A DNA stretch of 64,000 nt from Rufibacter latericius. Lineage in GTDB: Bacteria > Bacteroidota > Bacteroidia > Cytophagales > Hymenobacteraceae. The notes beneath the pieces were generated by a model, which was not told where the DNA came from, did no database searches, and saw nothing but the letters and a program-made list of their open reading frames with translations. This document shows positions 23,502 through 31,526 of this stretch, in pieces. A program made the position numbers and the translations under genes. Positions within the stretch are counted from its first letter, which is position 1, and every line of letters starts with the position of its first letter. The DNA lies in contig NZ_RJJD01000010.1 in NCBI RefSeq assembly GCF_003721515.1, positions 1 through 64,000 on the forward strand, given 5' to 3'.

Positions 23502-24264
23502 AGCGCAGGTGTTTCACTGATTCACCGGAGTCACGAAGCTCCAGCAAAGCGTCAATCCCGATCTGGAGATGTTTGGTCACGAAATCGGCAGTGATTCTTA
23601 AATCGCTTTCTGCGGTTTTCACGCCGTCTGGGGTCATTGGGTTATCTGACACCAGCAACAGGGCCCCGTGAGGGATATCGTTCATAAAGCCTACCACAAA
23701 AATAGTGGCCGTTTCCATGTCCACACCCAAAGCCCGGATGGAAAGTAAATATTCCTTGAACTCTTCGTCATGCTCCCACACACGGCGGTTAGTGGTGTAC
23801 ACTGTGCCGGTCCAGTAATCCATCTCGTGCTTTTTGATCATGGACGAAACCGCCCGCTGCAGACGGAACGAAGGGAGAGCAGGAATTTCCGGTGGAAGGT
23901 AGTCATCAGAGGTTCCTTCGCCCCGGATGGCTGCAATGGGCAGGATCAGGTCACCCAGTTTAGATTTTTTCAGCCCGCCGCATTTGCCTAAAAACAAAGC
24001 TGCTTTGGGTTTCACCGCCGATAGCAAATCCATAACGGTGGCTGCCATAGCGCTTCCCATCCCGAAATTAATGATGGTAATGTTTTGGGCGGTGGCGGTC
24101 TGCATGGGTTTATCTGAACCTTTAATCTCTACCCCAAACTGGTCGGCAAACATGACCACGTAATTGAGGAAGTTAGTGAGCAAGATATATTCCCCGAATT
24201 CATTCAACGGCCGGCCCGTGTAGCGGGGAAGCCAGTTCTCGACGATCTCCTTTTTGGTCTTCAT
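23494..24264 (-). CDS. amn: AMP nucleosidase
   Basis: A 256-residue cytoplasmic purine-phosphorylase-fold enzyme matching the short Bacteroidota AMP nucleosidases, which split AMP to adenine and ribose 5-phosphate. Seen: INFGMGSAMAATVMDLLSAVKPKAALFLGKCGG (phosphate/ribose site), LPIAAIRGEGTSDDYLPPEIPALPSF, and the base/ribose-binding region ALGVDMETATIFVVGF followed by LLLVSDNPM. First gene of a two-gene unit with the amidohydrolase (8-base overlap). Confidence 0.88.
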   Translation of the reverse strand: MKTKKEIVENWLPRYTGRPLNEFGEYILLTNFLNYVVMFADQFGVEIKGSDKPMQTATAQNITIINFGMGSAMAATVMDLLSAVKPKAALFLGKCGGLKKSKLGDLILPIAAIRGEGTSDDYLPPEIPALPSFRLQRAVSSMIKKHEMDYWTGTVYTTNRRVWEHDEEFKEYLLSIRALGVDMETATIFVVGFMNDIPHGALLLVSDNPMTPDGVKTAESDLRITADFVTKHLQIGIDALLELRDSGESVKHLRYD

Positions 24265-24270
24265 AGTTTA

Positions 24271-24306
24271 TTTTGGTTCTGTTTTGAGAAAATCAGGCTT
24301 AAAGCC
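24271..24306. repeat. Dispersed intergenic palindrome, copy 8
   Basis: TTTTGGTTCTGTTTTG, then AGAAAATCAGGCTTAAAGCC. It lies between the divergent AMP nucleosidase and HsdR_N-domain genes, so this copy cannot be a terminator for either. Confidence 0.6.
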
Positions 24307-24339
24307 CCTGCACTGCCGCTTAGTTACTACTTTTGGCGA

Positions 24340-24795
24340 ATGGAACAGCTTTCTTTGCCTGCATATTCCTACAAACTTAAGGATTCTGGAGGGAAAACAT
24401 TTATTCTGGATCAGGTACGCCGCAAATATGTGCTCTTAACCCCCGAGGAGTGGGTACGGCAGCACATCATCCATTTGTTGCATGCGCACTTGGCGTTTCC
24501 CTTGGCGTTGATGAGCGTTGAACGGGGCACCAAATACAATACCCTACAAAAACGAACCGACCTGCGCGTCTATTCCACCGATGGTTTGCCGCTTCTTTTG
24601 GTAGAATGCAAGGCTGCCCACGTCCCCATCACTGAAGCTACCGTGAAACAGGTGGCCGTGTACAATCAAACCATTGCTGCTCCTTACCTCATGGTCAGTA
24701 ATGGGCTAGAGCATTACTGCTGGCACGTACACCCCGGAACAAAGCAAATAACCCCCATTCCTGTTTTACCCTCTTTTTATGAAATGGGGCAATAA
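24340..24795 (+). CDS. Stand-alone type I restriction HsdR N-terminal domain protein
   Basis: A 151-residue protein consisting only of an HSDR_N_2-type PD-(D/E)xK nuclease-like domain. The catalytic pattern is readable: KRTDLRVYSTDGLPLLLVECKA, with Asp, Glu and Lys at the expected spacing (~74-92), followed by VKQVAVYNQTIAAPYLMVSNG. No helicase, HsdM or HsdS gene is near, so this is not a complete restriction system. Single-domain forms of this size are common in Bacteroidota and uncharacterised. A DNA or RNA nuclease role is possible but unproven. Confidence 0.8.
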   Translation: MEQLSLPAYSYKLKDSGGKTFILDQVRRKYVLLTPEEWVRQHIIHLLHAHLAFPLALMSVERGTKYNTLQKRTDLRVYSTDGLPLLLVECKAAHVPITEATVKQVAVYNQTIAAPYLMVSNGLEHYCWHVHPGTKQITPIPVLPSFYEMGQ

Positions 24796-24945
24796 ACAGG
24801 GGGGATTTAAGGGGATCAAATGGATGATCGATGTGTTCCAAGGAAAATTTAAAAACGATAAAATGCTTTCTTGTAATTATTTAACATTCCATGAAAGGTG
24901 TATTTCTTTAAGAATATTTTAGGCTTTATTTCAAAAAACAGCTAT

Positions 24946-24989
24946 AAAAGAAAAGCCTCCCTTTCACAAGAAAGGGAGGCTTTTCTTTT
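24946..24989. terminator. Bidirectional terminator
   Basis: A perfect 19-bp stem (AAAAGAAAAGCCTCCCTTT against its complement) with loop CACAAG. It ends the alanine dehydrogenase transcript and also the HsdR_N gene from the other side. Confidence 0.9.
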
Positions 24990-25003
24990 AGAAAAACTAG
25001 AAT

Positions 25004-26119
25004 TTAGGCTAGTACTTCAGCAACGTTTGTCAACGGTAAGTTGAAGGCTTGGGCTACTCCAGGGTACACTACTTTTCCGTCTACCACGTTCAAGCCAAGT
25101 CTTAGCTCTTCACGCTCCTGGCATGCTTGTTTCCAGCCTTTGTTGGCCAGTAATAAAGCATAAGGAAGGGTAGCGTTGGTAAGGGCAAGGGTAGAGGTGT
25201 AAGGAACAGCACCTGGCATGTTGGCCACGCAGTAATGAACCACGTCATCAATGATGAAGGTTGGATTCTCGTGCGTGGTTGGCTTACAGGTTTCAATGCA
25301 ACCTCCCTGGTCAACGGCCACGTCTACCAATACGGTACCCGGACGCATGTCTTTCAGCATGTCACGGGTGATCAGGTGAGGGGCTTTTGCGCCTGGGATC
25401 AGAACCGCACCAATGATCAAATCAGCATCTTTGATGGCTTCTTTGATGTTGTAATGGTTTGACATAACCGTGGTCACGTTGGCTGGCATGATGTCGTCCA
25501 GTTCACGCAGACGCTTCAGGCTTATGTCCATGATGGTCACGTTCGCTCCGAAACCGGCAGAGATCTTGGCCGCCTGTGTTCCCACGATTCCACCACCTAA
25601 TACCAATACATTGGCTGGTTTCACACCGGGTACGCCACCCAATAAAATGCCGCGGCCTTTCAATGGTTTCTCCAGGTATTTGGCACCTTCCTGCGGAGCC
25701 ATACGGCCCGCTACTTCACTCATCGGAATAAGCAAAGGCAAAGAACGGTCTTTCAGCTCAACAGTCTCATAAGCCAGGCACGTTGCTTTCCGCTCAATCA
25801 TGGCGTGCGTCAACGGCTCATAGGAAGCAAAGTGGAAGTACGTGAACAACAATTGGCCTTCTTTGATCAGGGCATATTCCTGCTCAATGGGCTCTTTCAC
25901 TTTCACAATCATCTCAGCGATGGCGTACACTTCCTCAATAGTAGGGAGGATGGTTGCGCCCGCAGCTGAATATTCCTCATTTGAGAAACCACTGCCTTCA
26001 CCGGCAGTAGCCTGTACATAAACGGTGTGGCCGTTCTTTATAAATTCCGCCACGCCACCGGGGGTGAGGGCCACGCGGTTTTCGTTGTTTTTTATCTCCT
26101 TCGGAAGACCAATAATCAT
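25004..26119 (-). CDS. ald: Alanine dehydrogenase
   Basis: A 371-residue NAD-dependent enzyme that interconverts L-alanine and pyruvate plus ammonia. Seen: the start [23 protein letters not shown], the substrate region [18 protein letters not shown], and the NAD-binding fold [28 protein letters not shown] (~170-198). The C-terminal half has [21 protein letters not shown]. The ATG at 26119 gives the family's usual N-terminus; upstream in-frame sequence is not conserved, and a perfect TATATTTG promoter box lies 34 bases before it. Monocistronic, closed by a strong terminator. Confidence 0.93.
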   Translation of the reverse strand: MIIGLPKEIKNNENRVALTPGGVAEFIKNGHTVYVQATAGEGSGFSNEEYSAAGATILPTIEEVYAIAEMIVKVKEPIEQEYALIKEGQLLFTYFHFASYEPLTHAMIERKATCLAYETVELKDRSLPLLIPMSEVAGRMAPQEGAKYLEKPLKGRGILLGGVPGVKPANVLVLGGGIVGTQAAKISAGFGANVTIMDISLKRLRELDDIMPANVTTVMSNHYNIKEAIKDADLIIGAVLIPGAKAPHLITRDMLKDMRPGTVLVDVAVDQGGCIETCKPTTHENPTFIIDDVVHYCVANMPGAVPYTSTLALTNATLPYALLLANKGWKQACQEREELRLGLNVVDGKVVYPGVAQAFNLPLTNVAEVLA

Positions 26120-26153
26120 GGTGTGATTTTTTATAAGGTGGTGAAAAAGTGCA

Positions 26154-26161
26154 CAAATATA
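26154..26161 (-). promoter_or_regulatory. Bacteroidota -7 promoter box of ald
   Basis: The minus strand reads TATATTTG, a perfect TAnnTTTG box 34 bases upstream of the ald start, with a CTTG about 20 bases further up as a weak -33 element. Confidence 0.5.
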
Positions 26162-26227
26162 CACCAACCTGCTAGCAGATTTGCAAGCACCACCTCTATT
26201 TAATTAACGTTTGTTTGGCAAAGCTTT

Positions 26228-26266
26228 GTTTTTGGTGCTCTTTTTCAAAATCATGCCCAAAACACC
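26228..26266. repeat. Dispersed intergenic palindrome, copy 9
   Basis: GTTTTTGGTGCTCTTTTT, then CAAAATCATGCCCAAAACACC. It lies upstream of ald and downstream of the minus-strand DUF1573 gene. Confidence 0.5.
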
Positions 26267-26331
26267 AAAGGGCATAAAAAAAGGCAGCAACTTGGTTACT
26301 GCCATTAGTACAAAATAAAACTATGAAAAAA

Positions 26332-27126
26332 CTATTTAAAAGGCACAGAGGCCTTGTTAACCTTAACTGAACTTTGTTTTGCTAAGCTTTCAACCACTTT
26401 GGCCTTTAGAGTAAGGGTGGGAGCTGAACCTGTGATATCGTTAGAAACAAGATTTACTGTCTCTATTCTGTCCTGTAACACCTGAGGGCTATAGGTAAGT
26501 TCCAACTTTGCCGCTTGTCCTGCTTTTACTACCGAAGGGCTCATTTTGAACGCTACGCAGTTGCAGGCAGTCTGTAATCCGGTAACATTCAAATCTGATT
26601 TTCCGGTGTTTTTGACGGTGAATTTGGCGGTAGCTTTCTGGCCTTTTTCCAATTTCCCGAAGTCAAAGGTAGTGCTGGTTACTTCCATCTTAGGAGAATT
26701 GGCTTTTTCCTGAGCTGAAGCGGTAGAAGAAGGGGCTGAGGAGGCGTCTTTCTGAACCACAGTTCCTTTGATGAAAAGAGACAGGGTTTCAGGAGTACCG
26801 TTTGAAGTTACGGTTAATGTTTTGCTGAAGGCACCCGGGCGGCCAGCACTGTTATAACCGGCTTTCACAACGCCTGTTTTACCTGGCAGGATGGCTTCTT
26901 TTGGCCACTCAGGAGTGGTACAACCACAGGATGCCTGCACATGAGAGATAATAACCGGTTGGTTTCCGGTATTCTTAAATTTAAATTCGTACACAGCTTG
27001 TACACCTTCGGTCACATTCCCGAAGTCGTGGGTATCTTTTTCAAAGGTCAGCACCCCTTGTGCAGAGACCATTCCTTGGGTAAGTACCGCAAGTAGAAGC
27101 GTGAGGAACAGATAAATTTTTTTCAT
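26332..27126 (-). CDS. Secreted protein with two DUF1573 domains
   Basis: A 264-residue protein with an N-terminal signal peptide (MKKIYLFLTLLLAVLTQGMVSAQ). It has two Ig-like DUF1573 repeats, each with the diagnostic pattern D/F-DFG-x-V/L-x-x-G and a CGC- or CNC-type cysteine pair: HDFGNVTEGVQ...ASCGCTTPEWP (~30-75) and FDFGKLEKGQK...TACNCVAFKMS (~153-198). A Ser/Ala-rich linker joins them. DUF1573 proteins are abundant secreted proteins of Bacteroidota with no settled function. A second, single-domain member lies at 42571. Confidence 0.88.
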   Translation of the reverse strand: MKKIYLFLTLLLAVLTQGMVSAQGVLTFEKDTHDFGNVTEGVQAVYEFKFKNTGNQPVIISHVQASCGCTTPEWPKEAILPGKTGVVKAGYNSAGRPGAFSKTLTVTSNGTPETLSLFIKGTVVQKDASSAPSSTASAQEKANSPKMEVTSTTFDFGKLEKGQKATAKFTVKNTGKSDLNVTGLQTACNCVAFKMSPSVVKAGQAAKLELTYSPQVLQDRIETVNLVSNDITGSAPTLTLKAKVVESLAKQSSVKVNKASVPFK

Positions 27127-27176
27127 AACATTTTATATTGTTTGAGACGTTTGCTTAGCCCGGTTAGTGAGCAAAA

Positions 27177-27184
27177 CAAAAATA
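27177..27184 (-). promoter_or_regulatory. Candidate -7 promoter box of DUF1573 gene
   Basis: The minus strand reads TATTTTTG (TAnnTTTG), about 50 bases upstream of the start; the nearest TTTG upstream is 25 bases away, longer than the usual spacing. Confidence 0.4.
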
Positions 27185-27246
27185 AGAAAAATTAGTTCGG
27201 ATAGCTACACAAAATCGCGCTTTAGAACACCACCCACACGAATCCA

Positions 27247-27278
27247 TTTGAAAATGGGGTAAAACTTACGTAGTTTTG
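27247..27278 (+). promoter_or_regulatory. Promoter of oxoacid dehydrogenase E1 gene
   Basis: TTTG at 27247-27250 and TAGTTTTG at 27271-27278 with 20 bases between them fit the Bacteroidota housekeeping consensus (TTTG, 19-20 bases, TAnnTTTG). The start codon follows after 37 bases. Confidence 0.6.
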
Positions 27279-27315
27279 ACTTTAAAAATCCTTATAGGAC
27301 CTTATAAGATAACGC

Positions 27316-29727
27316 ATGCAAACCGTTGAACGGATTACTCAGCTTTCCCTTACAAAAGAAGAGATGTTGCAAGACTATCGCATCGCTTGCGAGAGTCGGC
27401 AGGCCAGTTTAACCGGCCGGAAAGAAGTGTTCATGGGAAAAGCCAAATTCGGGATTTTCGGAGACGGAAAAGAAGTGGCCCAATTGGCCATGGCCCGGTT
27501 TTTCCGCCCCGGCGATTTCCGCTCCGGGTACTATAGGGACCAAACCTTCATGTTTGCCATAGGGGAGCTAACCATACAACAGTTTTTCGCCCAATTATAT
27601 GCCCACACCGATGTGGAGCAGGAGCCGTCTACCGCCGGGCGCAGCATGACCGGACACTTCGGGACGCGCCTGCTAGACGATGAAGGCAAATGGAAACCCC
27701 AAACTACCGCTAAAAACTCCTCCGCTGATATTTCCCCAACCGGTGCCCAGATGCCTCGTCTGTTAGGTTTGGCCTATGCCTCTAAGCTGTACCGCGAGAA
27801 CCCTGAGTTGCACCAGTTCACCGACTTTTCAGTCAACGGAAACGAGATCGCCTTCGGCACCATCGGAAATGCTTCTACTTCTGAGGGAGTATTCTTTGAA
27901 ACCATCAATGCCGCGGGCGTTCTGCAGGTACCTATGTTGGTATCGGTGTGGGACGATGGTTACGGAATTTCGGTACCGGCCAAATACCAGACCACAAAAG
28001 GCAGCATCTCTGAAATTCTGGCAGGCTTCCAGCGCGATGCCCCGGGAGAACAAGGGTATGAGATCTTCAAGGTGAAAGGTTGGGATTATGCCGGTCTTTG
28101 TGAAGTGTACCAGCAAGCCACCCAGGTGTGCCGCGAGCAGCACGTACCCGTATTGATCCACGTGGAGGAAGTCACCCAGCCGCAAGGCCACTCTACCTCT
28201 GGGTCGCACGAGCGCTATAAATCAAAGGAACGCCTGGCTTGGGAAGAAGAATATGACTGCATCAAACAGATGCGCAATTGGCTTATCACCAACGGGTACG
28301 CCCAACATGCCGAGTTGAACCAGATTGAGGCAGAGGCCAAAGAGGCCGTGCGCGTGGCCAAAGGGAATGCCTGGGCTTCGTTCAACACGGCCATCCAGGA
28401 AGACCACAAGCAATGCTTGGTATTGTTAGAGCAGCTTTCGGCCAGTTTGGAGCAAAACAGCTCAGAAGTAGCGGCCATCCGTGAAGAGTTGAGCAAAACA
28501 TTGAACCCGCTGCGCTCAGACGCCATCAAGGCCGCCCGGAAAGCCCTCCGATTTGTGCGGAATGAAAGAAGCGCCGCCAAACGTGATTTGGTAAAATGGC
28601 TGGAAACAGTTCAGGGCGAAAACGCCGAGCGCTACAACTCTTACCTCTACAGCCAGTCTGATGAGTCTGCCTTGCTGGTGGAAGAGATTAAACCAGAATA
28701 CACTGAAGATAGCCCTGTGGTAGATGCCCGGGAAGTACTGCAGGCGTGTTTCGATGCCATTTTGGCCAGTGACCCAAGGGTATTTGCCATTGGCGAAGAC
28801 GTAGGTAAGATTGGGGACGTAAACCAGGCCTTTGCCGGTTTGCAGGACAAATACGGGGAGTTGCGCGTAACTGATACCGGTATTCGGGAATGTACTATTG
28901 CCGGGCAGGGAATTGGAGCCGCCTTAAGAGGTCTTCGCCCGATCACCGAGATCCAGTACCTTGATTACCTGCTATACGCCATTCAGATCCTGAGCGATGA
29001 TGTGGCCAGCTTACAGTACCGCACCAAAGGCGGGCAGAAAGCACCCGTAATTATCCGGACCCGCGGACACCGTTTGGAAGGAGTATGGCATTCTGGGTCA
29101 CCTATGGGTATGATCCTGCACAGCTTGCGGGGCATGCACGTGTTGGTGCCACGTAACATGACCCAAGCCGCTGGATTTTACAACCTGTTACTGAAATCAG
29201 ATGAACCAGCGTTGGTAGTAGAGTGCCTCAACGGGTACCGCCTGAAAGAACGTATTCCAGCCAACATCGGGGAATTCACCATTCCGTTGGGAATGCCCGA
29301 AGTTTTAAGAAAAGGAACTGACATTACTATTGTGACGTACGGCTCTATGTGCCGAGTAGTCATGGAGGCGGCAGAGCAATTGCAATCAGTGGGCATATCC
29401 GCAGAAATAATTGACGTACAAACCCTTTTGCCCTTTGACTTAGAGCATCAGATTACCGATTCTATCCGGAAGACCAACCGAGTGCTGTTCACCGATGAAG
29501 ATGTTTCTGGCGGAGCTACCGGTTTTATGATGCAGAAGGTAATTGACGAGCAGGAAGCCTGGCGTTGGCTGGATTCCAAACCGACCACCCTTTCCGCCCA
29601 GGATCACCGTCCTTCGTATTCCACTGACGGAGACTACTTCTCCAAGCCAAGCGCCGAGGATGTGTTCGAAACAGTGTATGCCATCATGCACGAAGTAGAC
29701 CCTAAAGCATTCCCTTCCCTTTACTAA
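27316..29727 (+). CDS. Fused alpha-beta E1 of branched-chain 2-oxoacid dehydrogenase
   Basis: An 803-residue fusion of E1-alpha (~1-400) and E1-beta (~465-803) of a thiamine-diphosphate-dependent 2-oxoacid dehydrogenase, as usual in Bacteroidota. The alpha half has the ThDP motif region GNASTSEGVFFETINAAGVLQVPMLVSVWDDGYGISVP (~178-216) and the phosphorylation-loop-like GHSTSGSHERYKS. The beta half has FAIGEDVGKIGDVNQAFAGL...CTIAGQGIGAALRGLRPITEIQYLDYL and RTRGHRLEGVWHSGSP. It decarboxylates 2-oxoisovalerate-type acids and feeds the lipoyl E2 of the complex; E2 and E3 are not in the window. Pyruvate specificity is less likely from the fusion type. Confidence 0.88.
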   Translation: MQTVERITQLSLTKEEMLQDYRIACESRQASLTGRKEVFMGKAKFGIFGDGKEVAQLAMARFFRPGDFRSGYYRDQTFMFAIGELTIQQFFAQLYAHTDVEQEPSTAGRSMTGHFGTRLLDDEGKWKPQTTAKNSSADISPTGAQMPRLLGLAYASKLYRENPELHQFTDFSVNGNEIAFGTIGNASTSEGVFFETINAAGVLQVPMLVSVWDDGYGISVPAKYQTTKGSISEILAGFQRDAPGEQGYEIFKVKGWDYAGLCEVYQQATQVCREQHVPVLIHVEEVTQPQGHSTSGSHERYKSKERLAWEEEYDCIKQMRNWLITNGYAQHAELNQIEAEAKEAVRVAKGNAWASFNTAIQEDHKQCLVLLEQLSASLEQNSSEVAAIREELSKTLNPLRSDAIKAARKALRFVRNERSAAKRDLVKWLETVQGENAERYNSYLYSQSDESALLVEEIKPEYTEDSPVVDAREVLQACFDAILASDPRVFAIGEDVGKIGDVNQAFAGLQDKYGELRVTDTGIRECTIAGQGIGAALRGLRPITEIQYLDYLLYAIQILSDDVASLQYRTKGGQKAPVIIRTRGHRLEGVWHSGSPMGMILHSLRGMHVLVPRNMTQAAGFYNLLLKSDEPALVVECLNGYRLKERIPANIGEFTIPLGMPEVLRKGTDITIVTYGSMCRVVMEAAEQLQSVGISAEIIDVQTLLPFDLEHQITDSIRKTNRVLFTDEDVSGGATGFMMQKVIDEQEAWRWLDSKPTTLSAQDHRPSYSTDGDYFSKPSAEDVFETVYAIMHEVDPKAFPSLY

Positions 29728-29739
29728 GGAAGGAACCAT

Positions 29740-29781
29740 AAAACGAACGGCCTGCTTCTTCAGAAGCAGGCCGTTCGTTTT
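29740..29781. terminator. Bidirectional terminator
   Basis: A 20-bp perfect stem (AAAACGAACGGCCTGCTTCT and complement) with loop TC, between the convergent E1 and lipoprotein genes. Confidence 0.9.
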
Positions 29782-29800
29782 AAAAAAAGTGGGTTTAGGG

Positions 29801-30361
29801 CTAAGGTTGGGAGTACATGATAACGTCTGAGGTGGTTACCACCTGACTTTCATGCTTCGCCCTGTCAATTATTTTTAGGTCGAACCGGACCGTGTCTCCT
29901 CGTTTGATGGGGTTGAAAGGGCTCTCATAAATAGAGATGCTGTACCGGATGTCACCTTCCAGCGGCTCTTCCCGGTCTTCGGAGGAAACCCTTGGGAAAC
30001 GGCCGTTATAGCTGATCGGGTTACCAGAGGGGTCCAGAACTCTCTCATAACTGCCGTTCTTTTTCTTGTAGATGTTGCAGATCATGTTGTAGAAGAAAGG
30101 ACCACCGGGATTAAAGGGTTCCTTGATATCGTCGGGGAACAAAGTCTCGGATAATCCTAAATCACCGTCTCCGTCCTGAAACCGCACGATAAGAATAAGA
30201 GAGTCATACGTGACGTTTGAGGGATTCCGAAGGGTGCGTTGTTCTATGCCTCTGAAGGTAAGGTTAGGGGTAAGGTCAAATTCTGGTTCGTCGTAGCAGG
30301 ACGTTAGCCCCAGAGAACCAAGAACAAAGGCCAATCCAAACAGGAGTCTATGTTTTTTCAT
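29801..30361 (-). CDS. Hypothetical lipoprotein
   Basis: A 186-residue protein with a signal peptide and lipobox (GLTSC, Cys22). The body has an acidic, Ca-binding-like motif VRFQDGDGDLGL (~60-72) and ends in beta-rich sequence (DTVRFDLKIIDRAKHESQVVTTSDVIM). Such DGDGDLG-containing lipoproteins are common in Cytophagales and uncharacterised. The ATG at 30361 is chosen since it places the signal peptide at the N-terminus. Divergent from the LuxE-like gene. Confidence 0.75.
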   Translation of the reverse strand: MKKHRLLFGLAFVLGSLGLTSCYDEPEFDLTPNLTFRGIEQRTLRNPSNVTYDSLILIVRFQDGDGDLGLSETLFPDDIKEPFNPGGPFFYNMICNIYKKKNGSYERVLDPSGNPISYNGRFPRVSSEDREEPLEGDIRYSISIYESPFNPIKRGDTVRFDLKIIDRAKHESQVVTTSDVIMYSQP

Positions 30362-30440
30362 AGTGAAATGATGAGCACCTAAGGTACAAATCCTAACGCG
30401 CACTTGCTTACTTTGTTGTATAATTTAGCAACCATCATCC

Positions 30441-31433
30441 ATGGGTTTTCCCGCAGAGTACAAAAAAGACCTACTTCAGAAGGGTCCCGCAGATTTTCAA
30501 GCGGCTGCCTTGGCTTTGTTCCAATACCAGGCCAGCCATAACCCCGTTTACCAGGCTTACCTGAAGTACCTGAAAAAAGAGGTTTCTCAAATAAAAGAGC
30601 TCCACCAGATCCCGTTCCTGCCCATAGAGTTCTTCAAGACGCATACCGTTCAATCCCACCCGTTTACGCCTCAGGTCATTTTTAAAAGTAGCGGCACTAC
30701 GCTGCAACAGCGCAGCCAGCACCTGGTAGAGAACCCAGACTTCTACAAGCAGCATGCCCAGGCGTTGTTTGAAGAAACCTACGGACCTTTAAAGGGTAAC
30801 GTGGTGTTGGCTTTACTTCCTTCTTACTTCGAACAAGGTGATTCTTCTTTGGTGATGATGGTGGATCATTTTATCCAGGCTACTGGTCAAACTGAACCCG
30901 GTTTTTACCTCAGGAACCACGCAGAACTCCTCCAGGCCCTGAACTTAGCGAAAGCAGCCGGACAGAAGGTGTATCTTTTTGGAGTAACCTATGCCTTGCT
31001 GGATCTGGCGGAGGAACAAGGGAACCAGGAGTTCAGCGGGGTAACTATTTTTGAAACCGGGGGAATGAAGGGCCGAAGACGCGAAATGGTGCGCCAAGAA
31101 CTCCATCAGATTCTCACCGCGGCCTTTGGAGTAGAAACGATCCATTCTGAGTACGGCATGACGGAGCTTTTATCACAGGCTTATTCCACCGGTGAGGGTA
31201 TTTTCCAGCCCTCCAGAACGCTCCGTGTGTTGGTGCGGGATGTCAACGATCCTTTCTCTATCTCCAGTGAATCGGGTTCAGGAGGGGTGAATGTGATAGA
31301 CCTTGCCAACGTAGATTCCTGCGCCTTCATTGAAACCAAGGACCTCGGCAAACTTTACTCAGATGGCTCCTTTAAGATTATGGGCCGTTTTGATAATTCA
31401 GACATTAGAGGATGTAACTTGTTGGTAGTATGA
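30441..31433 (+). CDS. LuxE-like acyl-protein synthetase
   Basis: A 330-residue cytoplasmic protein of the LuxE/acyl-protein synthetase family, related to adenylate-forming enzymes. Seen: FKSSGTTLQQRSQH (~80-93, phosphate-binding-type loop), VTIFETGGMKGRRREMVRQELHQIL, and SEYGMTELLSQAYS (~233-246, adenylation motif). LuxE activates fatty acids as acyl-AMP; no lux genes are present, so here it probably activates another carboxylic acid, as in many Bacteroidota where it neighbours cell-surface pathways. Function therefore only general. Confidence 0.82.
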   Translation: MGFPAEYKKDLLQKGPADFQAAALALFQYQASHNPVYQAYLKYLKKEVSQIKELHQIPFLPIEFFKTHTVQSHPFTPQVIFKSSGTTLQQRSQHLVENPDFYKQHAQALFEETYGPLKGNVVLALLPSYFEQGDSSLVMMVDHFIQATGQTEPGFYLRNHAELLQALNLAKAAGQKVYLFGVTYALLDLAEEQGNQEFSGVTIFETGGMKGRRREMVRQELHQILTAAFGVETIHSEYGMTELLSQAYSTGEGIFQPSRTLRVLVRDVNDPFSISSESGSGGVNVIDLANVDSCAFIETKDLGKLYSDGSFKIMGRFDNSDIRGCNLLVV

Positions 31434-31434
31434 T

Positions 31435-31471
31435 GTTTTTGGGCTTTTTCTATAAAACTGCTTTAAAACAG
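31435..31471. repeat. Dispersed intergenic palindrome, copy 10
   Basis: GTTTTTGGGCTTTTTC, then TATAAAACTGCTTTAAAACAG. It starts at the LuxE-like stop codon and runs into the terminator at 31468. Confidence 0.55.
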
Positions 31472-31509
31472 AGAAGCCTCCTAGACCAAATCCTGGAGGC
31501 TTCTCTGTT
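31468..31509. terminator. Terminator between convergent genes
   Basis: AACAGAGAAGCCTCC and GGAGGCTTCTCTGTT form a 15-bp perfect stem around a ~12-base loop, between the LuxE-like and NtrC-like genes. Confidence 0.85.
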
Positions 31510-31526
31510 GGTAAACTTAAGTGGTT

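Noticed and set aside
24340-24795. Type I restriction-modification defence locus
   Set aside because: Only the isolated N-terminal nuclease-like domain is present, with no HsdM, HsdS or helicase nearby.
26119-26167. Upstream extension of alanine dehydrogenase
   Set aside because: The extra 16 residues are not family-like and overlap the TATATTTG promoter box; the start at 26119 fits the conserved N-terminus.
30441-31433. Bioluminescence (lux) gene
   Set aside because: Only the LuxE-like fold is present and no luciferase or LuxC/D genes occur; LuxE-like proteins serve other pathways in Bacteroidota.
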